From assembly GCF_900111255.1 (NCBI RefSeq), contig NZ_FOGP01000005.1, positions 62,001-126,000 on the forward strand: 64,000 bases of DNA, in the 5' to 3' direction. Both the position numbers and the translations under genes were made by a program. This stretch comes from Parafannyhessea umbonata (GTDB taxonomy: Bacteria > Actinomycetota > Coriobacteriia > Coriobacteriales > Atopobiaceae). Under the pieces are notes generated by a model. The model did no database searches and had not been told where the DNA came from. It was given only the letters and a program-made list of their open reading frames with translations. Shown in pieces: positions 42,466 through 50,632 of this stretch; position 1 is the first letter of the stretch, and each line of letters begins with the position of its first letter.

Positions 42466-43184
42466 TACTGAGCGACCTCCTCGGTCACCAGCATGCGGTG
42501 GCAGTACGGGCACTCCGCGATGGAGGTGCCCTTCTTGATGTCGTTGTAGAGGCTGGGCTGGAGCTTGACGCGGCAGACGGAGGGGACGTTGCCGTGCAGT
42601 TGCTCGACGCAGAGGCCGTCAAATCGCTTGCCGAGCCGCTCATAGGTGGCAAGCGTCTCAGGCTGGATGTCGGCGAGAACCTGCTTGCGCTCGGTGGCGA
42701 GCTTGCGCACCTCGGCCATGATGTTTGCGGAGTCACGCTTGAAGGACTCCTCGAGGGACTTCCTCTCGGCATCGAGCCTGGCGTCGAGGTCGCGTGCGTT
42801 CTTCTCGGCCTTGCTGGCCTTCTCGAGCGCCTCCATCTTCTGGCCGTGCGTGAACTCGAGCTTCTCCATCTTCTTGGCGAGCGAGGTGAGCTGCTGCTCG
42901 ATGCTGCCGATCTCGCGATAGCCCGTCTCGCCGGCATTGAGCTTGGACTTCACCTCGTCGCGCACGTCGACAAGATGCTGGTAGGCAGCCTCGGAGTCGC
43001 TCACGTCGATCTCGCAGTCCTTGCGCTGGCCGACGATCTTGGTGAGCTGGACGGCGAGTTTCTTCTTCGCGGCGTCCAGCGCGGCAAGCCTCTTCTGCTG
43101 GGGCATCGCCTTGAGCTGGCGGCTATACCTCATGAGCTCGATGTCTATGCTCTGGAGCCTGAGAAGCGCCTCATATTCGTTCAT
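42465..43184 (-). CDS. Coiled-coil protein with degenerate C4-type zinc ribbon (DUF164-like)
   Basis: 239 residues. A long helical hairpin (about 5-180) is followed by a C-terminal zinc-ribbon region. In the family the ribbon is two CXXC pairs. Here the second is intact (ECPYCHR, about 226-230), but the first reads PSVCRVKL, with Pro where the first Cys is expected, leaving three cysteines in place. An extra Cys upstream (GLCVEQL) may or may not replace it. Function of the family is poorly defined; a nucleic-acid or stress role has been suggested. ATG 43184 follows caaggaggaacac. Confidence 0.78.
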   Translation of the reverse strand: MNEYEALLRLQSIDIELMRYSRQLKAMPQQKRLAALDAAKKKLAVQLTKIVGQRKDCEIDVSDSEAAYQHLVDVRDEVKSKLNAGETGYREIGSIEQQLTSLAKKMEKLEFTHGQKMEALEKASKAEKNARDLDARLDAERKSLEESFKRDSANIMAEVRKLATERKQVLADIQPETLATYERLGKRFDGLCVEQLHGNVPSVCRVKLQPSLYNDIKKGTSIAECPYCHRMLVTEEVAQ

Positions 43185-43228
43185 GTGTTCCTCCTTGCGG
43201 TCGAATGGCGACCCGTGTTCCTTGACGC

Positions 43229-44407
43229 CTACAGGCGGCCGTTCTGCTGTCTGACGATGTCGAGAAGGGCTTGCGCGAATCGATCGAGGTCGTCCTCGGC
43301 AATGCGTTCGTCGAACGAGATCCTGAGAGCTCCGAGCGCCTGGTCTCGAGGGATGCCCATGGCCGACAGAACATGGCTCGGGTCGAGCGAGCCAGAAGAG
43401 CAAGCCGAGCCAGCCGAGACCTCGAACCCCGCCCGGTCGAGCTTGAGGATGAGCGTCTCGGAGTCGACGCCCGGGCACATGATCGAGACCATGCCCGGGA
43501 GTCTCCCTTCGTCAATCGTAGCCGAGGTGGTGGGAAGGATGCCCGTCCCTTCGGCGCAAAGCGTCTGGTAGAGGCGGTTGGCGCGAGCGGAGACGAGGGC
43601 ACGCCTCTCGGAGAGGTTCTCGCACACGTCAAGGGCGGCAGCGGCGAACGCGAGCGCAGAGCGCACGTTCTGGGTGCCGGCCCTTCTCCCCTGCTCCTGT
43701 CCCCCACCGAAGCCCTGCGGCCTGAACGGGGTGCGACCGCGCATCGCCAGTACGGCTATCCCCACAGGGCCACCAATCTTGTGGGCCGCCGCGCTCACCG
43801 CGTCGACTTCGTCGAGCTCCAGGGGAATGCGGCCGAACGCCTGCACGGCGTCGGTGTGGAAGAGCGCGCCGTGAGCGTGAGCGGCACGACAGAGCTCAGC
43901 CACGGGCTGGACGACGCCGGTCTCGTTGTTGGCGCTCATGACCGAAACGAGTGCCACGCGGTCGTCGAGCAGGGGCTCGAGGGCCTCGGCGGTCACTCGG
44001 CCCGAGCGGTCGGGACGCACAAACTCGACGTCGAAGCCACGGCCGCGAAGGCTGGGGGCGACGTCGATCTCGGAGTCGTGCTCAATCGCCGAGATTATCA
44101 CCCTGGTGCGCTTGCGATCGCGGGCGCGGACGCCCTCGGAGATGCCATAGAGCGCGATGTTGTTCGACTCGGTGCCGCCCGAGGTGTAGACGACGTCAGA
44201 GGGACGGAAGCCGCCGCCTAGGCAGCGAGCCAGGTCGCGGCGGGTCTTCTCGAGAGCCTGCTGGGCCTTGCGGCCAAGCGTGTGGAGACTGTTGGGGTTT
44301 GCCCCGGCGATGTCAGACCCCTCGTAGGCGAGCTCGGCGGCGCGCGCAGGCTCACTCATCGGCGCGGAGGCGGCGTAGTCGAGGTACACGAAGCCGTTCT
44401 GATCCAT
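43229..44407 (-). CDS. Cysteine desulfurase (NifS/IscS family)
   Basis: 392 residues, PLP enzyme releasing sulfane sulfur from cysteine for Fe-S clusters and thiolation. VYLDYAASAPMSE N terminus, TSGGTESNN, PLP Lys210 in AAAHKIGGPVG, and active-site Cys336 in SAGSACSSG on a long class I loop (RISFDERIAEDDLD after it). No iscU or mnmA is adjacent, so the acceptor is not shown. ATG 44407 overlaps the rpe stop (TAATG). Confidence 0.93.
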   Translation of the reverse strand: MDQNGFVYLDYAASAPMSEPARAAELAYEGSDIAGANPNSLHTLGRKAQQALEKTRRDLARCLGGGFRPSDVVYTSGGTESNNIALYGISEGVRARDRKRTRVIISAIEHDSEIDVAPSLRGRGFDVEFVRPDRSGRVTAEALEPLLDDRVALVSVMSANNETGVVQPVAELCRAAHAHGALFHTDAVQAFGRIPLELDEVDAVSAAAHKIGGPVGIAVLAMRGRTPFRPQGFGGGQEQGRRAGTQNVRSALAFAAAALDVCENLSERRALVSARANRLYQTLCAEGTGILPTTSATIDEGRLPGMVSIMCPGVDSETLILKLDRAGFEVSAGSACSSGSLDPSHVLSAMGIPRDQALGALRISFDERIAEDDLDRFAQALLDIVRQQNGRL

Positions 44408-45087
44408 TAGCGCCTCGCCTCGAGACCGAGCCTGCCCTGGGCACGCAGCCCGGCAATGGCCTGGGCGCGATCCTGGGGCTTGAAGACGGAGCTGCCAGCG
44501 ACGAGCACGTTGGCTCCCGCCTCGACAATATCCCGAGCATTGCCGACGCCGATGCCACCGTCGACCTCGATGGCGGGGCTCACGCCATGCTCGCGGCAGA
44601 GCTCGGAGAGCTTCCTGACCTTCTGGACGGAGTTGGGGATGAAGCTCTGGCCGCCAAAGCCGGGATTCACCGTCATGACGAGAACCATATCGACGTCCTC
44701 GATCACGGAGTCGAGCAGGCAGACGGGCGTGGCGGGATTGAGGGCGACGGCTGCCTGGGCGCCGGCCTCGCGAATCTGCGCGCACAGGCGGTTCGCATGC
44801 GTGGCGGCCTCAAGGTGGAACGAGATGATGTCGGCACCGGCCTCGAGGAACCAGGGAACCTGGACCTCGGGGTTCGAGACCATGAGGTGAACGTCGAGAG
44901 GGAGCTTGGTCGCGGCCTTGACCTGCTTCAGGATGGCCGTACCGTAGCTCAGGTTAGGCACGAAGTGGCCGTCCATCACGTCGTAGTGGACCAGGTCGGC
45001 GTCGCGTACGGCGTCAAGCTCCGCGCCGAGCTTCGTGAAGTCGGCGGAAAGAACCGAAGGTGCGATAAGCACGTCTTCGTTGAGCAT
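44407..45087 (-). CDS. rpe: Ribulose-phosphate 3-epimerase
   Basis: 226 residues, TIM barrel interconverting ribulose-5-phosphate and xylulose-5-phosphate. IAPSVLSADFTKLG, HYDVMDGHFVPNLSYG (metal-binding His/Asp), HLMVSNPE, MTVNPGFGGQSFI, EVDGGIGVGNA. Full length; ATG 45087 follows agagagggattgcactt. Longer frames upstream lie in the gap before gpsA and are not coding. Confidence 0.95.
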   Translation of the reverse strand: MLNEDVLIAPSVLSADFTKLGAELDAVRDADLVHYDVMDGHFVPNLSYGTAILKQVKAATKLPLDVHLMVSNPEVQVPWFLEAGADIISFHLEAATHANRLCAQIREAGAQAAVALNPATPVCLLDSVIEDVDMVLVMTVNPGFGGQSFIPNSVQKVRKLSELCREHGVSPAIEVDGGIGVGNARDIVEAGANVLVAGSSVFKPQDRAQAIAGLRAQGRLGLEARR

Positions 45088-45145
45088 AAGTGCAATCCCT
45101 CTCTCTATTCGTTTGTTCCGGCCTGGGGCCGGCTCGTTGCAAAGA

Positions 45146-46165
45146 CTAGCGAAGGCCGTAGAACTCCTGGCGCGGGCTGCGCTCGAGGAGAAGGTCAAAG
45201 GCCTCGGTAGCTCCAATGTTCTCATACAGGACGGCGTGGACCGCGTTTGTGAGCGGCGTCTCTATGGAAAGCTCGGAAGCGAGCTCCCAGATGCTCTGTG
45301 CCGCGCGAGCACCCTCGACGACCATCCCGCTGCGCTCCTCATACTCGGCGAGGGTCACGCCGCGCGAGAGCAACTCGCCGAAGCTGCGGTTTCGCGAGTG
45401 CGGACTCGTGCAGGTCGCCACGAGGTCACCCATGCCGGCAAGCCCCATGCAGGTCATCGGGTCGCCGCCGACTGCGGCGACGATACGGCTGATCTCAGCG
45501 AGGCCGCGCGTCATCACGACCGCCAGGGCATTGTCGCCCATGCCGTTTCCGGCACAGGCGCCACAGGCAATGGCCACGACGTTCTTGGCGGCAGCGCAGA
45601 CCTCGACGCCCGTGAGGTCAGACGAGCAGTACGTGCGGAAGGTCTTCGAGTGGAAGAGGCCCTGCAGCCTCAGGGCAAGCTCAGCATCGCCCGCCGCCAC
45701 GACGGCGGCAGACACCATGCCCTGCCAGATCTCCTCGGCGTGGTTCGGGCCAGATAGCGCCGCGACGCGCGAGGGGTTTCCCAGCTCGTCGGCCACGACG
45801 TCGGTCATGAGCTTATGCGATCCGCCCTCGACGCCCTTCGTGAGAACCACGACGGGGCAGCTCTGGTCGGCATGGGGCGCAAGATCGTGCATGACGCCGC
45901 GAACGAAGGCCGAGGGAACCGCGACGACGATGCAGTCGGCACCGGCGGCCGCCCCCTCAAGAGAGTCCGTTGCGACGACGTTTTCGGGCAGCACGTAGTC
46001 CGAAAGGTGCTTTGGATTCACATGGCGCTCGCAGATCGAGTCCGCGACGGCGACCGTGCGGGCCCACACGCACACCTCGTCGCTGTTGCGGGCTACAAGT
46101 CCGGCGGCGGCGGTTCCCCAGCTGCCCGAGCCGATAACGGCGACGCGCCTGAACTCCGAGGCCAT
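45146..46165 (-). CDS. gpsA: Glycerol-3-phosphate dehydrogenase [NAD(P)+]
   Basis: 339 residues. Makes sn-glycerol-3-phosphate from dihydroxyacetone phosphate for phospholipids. Rossmann motif VIGSGSWGTAAAGLVARN, VPSAFVRGV, TKGVEG, LSGPNHAEEI, the catalytic Lys in CAAAKNVVAIACG, and GMGDLVATCTSPHSRNR. Start with gacgggaggtagccc, 3 bases after the plsY stop; the plsY enzyme uses its product. Confidence 0.95.
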   Translation of the reverse strand: MASEFRRVAVIGSGSWGTAAAGLVARNSDEVCVWARTVAVADSICERHVNPKHLSDYVLPENVVATDSLEGAAAGADCIVVAVPSAFVRGVMHDLAPHADQSCPVVVLTKGVEGGSHKLMTDVVADELGNPSRVAALSGPNHAEEIWQGMVSAAVVAAGDAELALRLQGLFHSKTFRTYCSSDLTGVEVCAAAKNVVAIACGACAGNGMGDNALAVVMTRGLAEISRIVAAVGGDPMTCMGLAGMGDLVATCTSPHSRNRSFGELLSRGVTLAEYEERSGMVVEGARAAQSIWELASELSIETPLTNAVHAVLYENIGATEAFDLLLERSPRQEFYGLR

Positions 46166-46168
46166 GGG

Positions 46169-46852
46169 CTACCTCCCGTCCTCAGAGGAATCCTTGTGAC
46201 GAACCGAGAACTTGCGCTCGCTTCCCGCAAGGAGCTTCTTGATGTTGGAGCGATGGGCCCAAACGACCGTGGCGGAGACCAAGCAGAGCGGGACAAGCGC
46301 CATGCCCCTCACACCGAACGCCGCGGAGAAGAACGAAAGCGACAGGGCCGCAAAGATCGAGCCAAGGGAAACGTATCCCGAGGGCACGGCCAGAACGATG
46401 AAAACGCCAAGCATGGACAATGTGGCATTCCAGCAGAAGCCAAGGCCCGCGCCCAGACCGACGGAAATGCCCTTTCCGCCATGGAAGCCAAGGTAGGGCG
46501 AGAACACGTGCCCGAGCACGCAGAGAGCGTAGAGCGACGTGGTCATCCAGCCGAGCTCGGCAGTGGGAAGGGTGCTCGCCCAATCTCCCCCAAAGGCGAA
46601 GTGTGCCAGGGCAAGGCGCGACAGCATGATCGCAAGGAAGCCCTTGCCGGCATCGCAGAGCAGGGTAGCCACTGCCGCACCGGCACCCGCAGAGCGAGCG
46701 ACGTTGGTCATGCCGATGTTTCCGGAGCCGACGTCACGCACGTCAATGTGCGCAGAGACCCTGGCGATGATCAGTCCACAGGGAATGCCACAAACGAGGA
46801 AGCAGCCAATCGCGCAGAGCGCGAAGGTGAGAAGAGCGTTGGGGGTGATCAC
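46169..46852 (-). CDS. plsY: Acyl-phosphate:glycerol-3-phosphate acyltransferase PlsY
   Basis: 227 residues, about seven hydrophobic helices. The three PlsY loop motifs are visible: DVRDVGSGNIGMTNVAR, the DAGKG segment, and LGFHGGKGISVGLG. First acylation of glycerol-3-phosphate using acyl-phosphate. GTG 46852 starts directly after the der stop. A polar tail of about 20 residues (SVRHKDSSEDGR) is longer than in many homologues. Confidence 0.94.
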   Translation of the reverse strand: MITPNALLTFALCAIGCFLVCGIPCGLIIARVSAHIDVRDVGSGNIGMTNVARSAGAGAAVATLLCDAGKGFLAIMLSRLALAHFAFGGDWASTLPTAELGWMTTSLYALCVLGHVFSPYLGFHGGKGISVGLGAGLGFCWNATLSMLGVFIVLAVPSGYVSLGSIFAALSLSFFSAAFGVRGMALVPLCLVSATVVWAHRSNIKKLLAGSERKFSVRHKDSSEDGR

Positions 46853-48172
46853 CTAGTCGTCCTTCCTTCGGAACTTGAGCCTGATGGGCGTGCCCTCCAG
46901 CGAAAACGTCGCGCGCAGGCGGTTCTCGAGGAAGCGCTCGTAGTTGTCATCGATGAGGTCGGGGGCGTTGCACCAGAAGGTGAACACGGGCGGCTTGTCG
47001 CCGGTCTGCGTCGCATAGTGCACCTTGAGGCGACGGTTCTTCTGGGTGATGGTGTGGCCGCTCTCGCGAATCTGGGTGACCAGCTGATTGAGCTGGGAGG
47101 TCTTGATGTGGTTCGCGTGGTTCTGTGCCGCGTGCACGGCAGCGGCCAGAACCTTGTCGGTGGCGCGACCGGTGAGGGCAGAGACATTGACGGAGGGGGC
47201 CCAGGTAGCGAAGGTCATGCGGGCGTCCAGCGAGTTCACGACGGCGTCGCGCTTCTCGTCATTGTCGATGAGGTCCCATTTGTTGAGGACGATCACGATG
47301 CCGCAGCCGCGGTCGATGGCCATGCCGGCGAGCTTCTGGTCCTGCTCCGTGACGCCGATGGAGGCGTCCACGACGAGCAGGCAGACGTCCGCGCGGTCCA
47401 TGGCGCCAAGGCCGCGGACGAGGCTGTAGTACTCGACATCCTCGTGCACCTGGGTCTTCTTGCGCATGCCGGCAGTATCGACCAGGCGGAACTTTTGGCC
47501 CTTCCACGAAATCATGATGTCGACGGCGTCTCGCGTCGTGCCGGCGACGTCGCTGACGATGGAGCGGTTCTTCTTGGCAAGCCTGTTGGTGAGGGAGGAC
47601 TTTCCGACGTTCGGGCGACCAATGATGGCGATGTTCAGGGCGTCGTCGTCGAGGGGCTCCTCCTCGACGACGTCTGGGAACGCCGCGACGACGTCGTCCA
47701 GAAGGTCGCCGGTGCCGTGGCCGTGGCCCGCGGAGAGAGCGCGCGGCTCGCCGACGCCCAGGGAGTAGTAGTTCCAGTCGTCGAGCATGGTCTCGGGGTT
47801 GTCGATCTTGTTGACGACGAGGAAGACCGGCTTCTTCGACTTGCGGACGACGCGAGCGACCTCCTCGTCCTCGTCGGTGACGCCGACGGTTCCATCGACT
47901 ACGAATACTATGACATCGGCCTCGTCGCATGCCGCGAGGGCCTGCTCGCGGATGCGAGGGGCAAAGACGTCCTTCGACTTGAGAGACTCGATGCCGCCGG
48001 TGTCAATAAGGACGAACTCCCTTCCGTTCCAGTCGCAGTCATGGTAGGAACGGTCGCGCGTGACACCGCGCGACTCGTGGACGATGGCGTCGCGGTTGAC
48101 CGAAAGGCGGTTGACCAAGGTGGACTTGCCCACGTTGGGCCTTCCCACGACGGCAACGACAGGCTTAGACAT
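46853..48172 (-). CDS. der: Ribosome assembly GTPase Der (EngA)
   Basis: 439 residues. Two tandem GTPase domains: G1 GRPNVGKSTLVNRL (about 9) and GRPNVGKSSLTNRL (about 185), G3 DTGG and DTAG, G4 NKID and NKWD, then a KH-like domain (about 355-439). Double-GTPase plus KH is unique to Der, needed for 50S maturation. Start with gaaggagtctt. A 99-base gap separates it from the DUF512 gene upstream. Confidence 0.97.
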   Translation of the reverse strand: MSKPVVAVVGRPNVGKSTLVNRLSVNRDAIVHESRGVTRDRSYHDCDWNGREFVLIDTGGIESLKSKDVFAPRIREQALAACDEADVIVFVVDGTVGVTDEDEEVARVVRKSKKPVFLVVNKIDNPETMLDDWNYYSLGVGEPRALSAGHGHGTGDLLDDVVAAFPDVVEEEPLDDDALNIAIIGRPNVGKSSLTNRLAKKNRSIVSDVAGTTRDAVDIMISWKGQKFRLVDTAGMRKKTQVHEDVEYYSLVRGLGAMDRADVCLLVVDASIGVTEQDQKLAGMAIDRGCGIVIVLNKWDLIDNDEKRDAVVNSLDARMTFATWAPSVNVSALTGRATDKVLAAAVHAAQNHANHIKTSQLNQLVTQIRESGHTITQKNRRLKVHYATQTGDKPPVFTFWCNAPDLIDDNYERFLENRLRATFSLEGTPIRLKFRRKDD

Positions 48173-48271
48173 AAGACTCCTTCGTAGAAATTCTCATCTT
48201 GGTCAGTCTACCATCAGTGCAGCTAGGCTATGCACCCGCTCGACGTGCACACCAAGAGTGCGGATAGGCGC

Positions 48272-49711
48272 TCAGGACTGGCGGAGGGACTCGACGATGT
48301 GGGCGGGAGACGGCACGGAGACGACTCCCCTGCCGCCGCGGCGCTCGATCTCGGACATGACATGCGCCTGCGTGTCGCCGTCGAGGGTCATCTTGTCGAA
48401 GTTGAACATGACCTCGGGAAGCAGCACGGTCTTTCCCGAGAGGTCCTGCGGAAGCTGGGCGAGAAGGTCGCAGGAGACAATGAGTCCGGTGACGTTGACG
48501 TCGCCGCCGTAGTAGTCGTTGCGGATGGCCTGGGCCTCGATGGCAAAGGGGACGCCCGCCTCGCGGGCCACAGACTCCCAGAGCTCAAGGAACACCTGGG
48601 TCACTTCGAGCGCGGCCTCGCCACACACGAGCAGGGCGCCGGAGCGGCCGCCTTCTTCGGCCGAGCAGACGCGGAGCGCGGCTTCAGCCAAAAGCTCCGG
48701 ACGAGATTCCGCGATGTCGGCCCCCTCGTCGAGGAAGCTGCGAAGCATGCCGATGCCATCGTAGAACTGCGGGTATCCGTCATAGCTCTCGGCAGGCGGA
48801 ACGGGCAGCCTCGCGTCGACGTAGAACTCGTCCGAAAGCTGAAAGCGCGTGATGCCAAGACGCTCGCGGGCACGTTGCTGATACGGCTCTATGAGCCTAA
48901 CGACGGCGCGCGACGCCTCGACGTCCTCGGAGAAGGACTCTGAGAACATCTTCGAATACTTCGTGTAGCCCATGGGGACGAGGGCGAGCGAGGTGACGTT
49001 GTCGTGGGCCTCGACCCAGGACAACGTTTTGCGAAGCTCTTCTCCGTCGTTGATGCCGGCGCAGAGTACGATCTGTCCATGGACCTCGATGCCCGCCTCG
49101 CAGAGACGCTCAAGCACCTCGATCCCGCGGTCCGCGTTGCGGCCGATGAGTGAGCGCCGGACGTCGGGGGATATTGCGTGGATCGAAACGTTCATGGGCT
49201 CCATGCGACACTCGATGATGCGACGCAGGTCCTCGTCGTCGACATTGGTGAGCGTGACAAAGTTGCCCTGGAGGAAGGAGAGGCGGAAGTCGTCGTCGCG
49301 AAGCGTGAGCGACGCGCGGGCGTCTTCGGGAAGCATGCGCATGAAGCAGAACTTGCAGGCGTTCCTGCACGTGCGGATGCCATCGAAGAGGACGTCGGTA
49401 AACTCGACGCCCCAGTCTTGCCCCAGATCGCGCTCGAGCGTGCAGGCAAAGGCTCCCGACTCATCGAGGCCGAGCGCCTCGGGAACGAACACCTCAAGCT
49501 CGGCGATCTGGTCAGAGGCCTCCCAGCGCCAGGAGATGATGTCGGTCAGCCTCGCACCGTTGACCGAGTCGATGCGCATGCCGGGCTCGAGCCCTGCCTC
49601 CCAGGCGGGGCTGCCGTCCTCGACAAACTTGATCCAGGCGCCGTCGGCGCGCTCCCTGGTCGAGGCGTAGTCGCTTCTCTGCTTGCCGTCGTATGCGAGG
49701 TCGCTCGACAC
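48272..49711 (-). CDS. DUF512 radical SAM protein with N-terminal PDZ-like domain
   Basis: 479 residues. PDZ-like N terminus (about 25-75; VEDGSPAWEAGLEPGMRIDSVNG), then a short radical-SAM-like region with FDGIRTCRNACKFCFMRMLP (CX3CX2C near residue 115) and the DUF512 C-terminal domain (about 280-470). The family often adjoins der in Gram-positive anaerobes, as here; its reaction is unknown. GTG 49711 has gagaggggggcac upstream. It starts 32 bases after ispH. Confidence 0.88.
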   Translation of the reverse strand: MSSDLAYDGKQRSDYASTRERADGAWIKFVEDGSPAWEAGLEPGMRIDSVNGARLTDIISWRWEASDQIAELEVFVPEALGLDESGAFACTLERDLGQDWGVEFTDVLFDGIRTCRNACKFCFMRMLPEDARASLTLRDDDFRLSFLQGNFVTLTNVDDEDLRRIIECRMEPMNVSIHAISPDVRRSLIGRNADRGIEVLERLCEAGIEVHGQIVLCAGINDGEELRKTLSWVEAHDNVTSLALVPMGYTKYSKMFSESFSEDVEASRAVVRLIEPYQQRARERLGITRFQLSDEFYVDARLPVPPAESYDGYPQFYDGIGMLRSFLDEGADIAESRPELLAEAALRVCSAEEGGRSGALLVCGEAALEVTQVFLELWESVAREAGVPFAIEAQAIRNDYYGGDVNVTGLIVSCDLLAQLPQDLSGKTVLLPEVMFNFDKMTLDGDTQAHVMSEIERRGGRGVVSVPSPAHIVESLRQS

Positions 49712-49743
49712 GTGCCCCCCTCTCGCTTCCTAAGTGTAGCCTG

Positions 49744-50625
49744 CTAGTCGTCGGACTCCGCCGCGGGTACCGACTCTGCGACGGAGCCGCCGGTAAGAGC
49801 CCCTATGGTCCTGACGACGTGGTCGATCTGATCCTGCGGGGTGCTCGCGCCGGCGGTGACGCCGATGGTCTGCGCGCCCGCGAACCAGGATCCCTGGAGT
49901 TCGTCGGCGTCCTCGATGTGATGCACGCGAGAGCAGGACCCGAGGCAGATCTGGGCCAGCCGGCACGTGTTTGCCGAGACGCGCCCGCCCACCACGACCA
50001 TGACGTCGGCCTCTGCGGCAAGTCGAGCGGCGGCGGCCTGGCGTCTGGAGGTCGCCTCGCAGATCGTGTCCATAACGCGAACCTCGTCGACCCGACCTAT
50101 GAGCGCGCTGACCAGCTCGCGCAGACGCGCGCGCGACTGGGTCGTCTGGACGACGAGGCCCACGCGCCTCTTGAGCCTGAGCCCTTCGAGGTCCTCAGGT
50201 GCCTGGACAACGGTGGCGCCCGGCGCGTGCCCGAGAGTGCCGAGCACCTCCGGGTGACCTGGCTCGCCGAAGACAAGCACGTCGTAACCCTCGTTGGTAA
50301 GCGTCTCGGCCGCGCGATGGGCGCGCACGACGAAGGGGCAGGTGGCGTCGAGGACGGCTTCCGCACTCGAGCGTGCGAGTTCCTCCTCGGCGGGCGTCAC
50401 CCCGTGCGTGCGGAGCACGAGCGTGCCGCCATCGTACTGGTCGGGAGCGGAGGCGACGCTCACGCCGGAAGCCTCGAGCTCGCCGACGACCTTGGGATTA
50501 TGGATGAGGGGACCCAGCGTGTGGATGGGACCCCGCGCGTTTGCGGCGGCCTTGCGAACGAGTTCAAGTGCACGGTTGACGCCGTAGCAGGCTCCCGCCT
50601 CGCTGGCAATGACGATTCTGGGCAT
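49744..50625 (-). CDS. ispH: 4-hydroxy-3-methylbut-2-enyl diphosphate reductase
   Basis: 293 residues, last enzyme of the MEP isoprenoid pathway, [4Fe-4S] dependent. Cluster cysteines lie in SEAGACYGVNRA, DATCPFVVRAH and VSANTCRLAQI; the active-site regions GPLIHNP, THGVTP and GHPEVLGTLGHA are present. It supplies DMAPP, the substrate of MiaA in this window. It starts 8 bases after the cmk-plsC stop. Confidence 0.94.
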   Translation of the reverse strand: MPRIVIASEAGACYGVNRALELVRKAAANARGPIHTLGPLIHNPKVVGELEASGVSVASAPDQYDGGTLVLRTHGVTPAEEELARSSAEAVLDATCPFVVRAHRAAETLTNEGYDVLVFGEPGHPEVLGTLGHAPGATVVQAPEDLEGLRLKRRVGLVVQTTQSRARLRELVSALIGRVDEVRVMDTICEATSRRQAAAARLAAEADVMVVVGGRVSANTCRLAQICLGSCSRVHHIEDADELQGSWFAGAQTIGVTAGASTPQDQIDHVVRTIGALTGGSVAESVPAAESDD

Positions 50626-50632
50626 TTCTCAC

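Noticed and set aside
45815-48187. A 790-codon open frame on the plus strand opposite gpsA, plsY and der
   Set aside because: It is antisense to three well-supported genes, has no ribosome binding site and its composition (Ala/Arg/Asp/Val-rich without family motifs) is that of a high-GC shadow frame.
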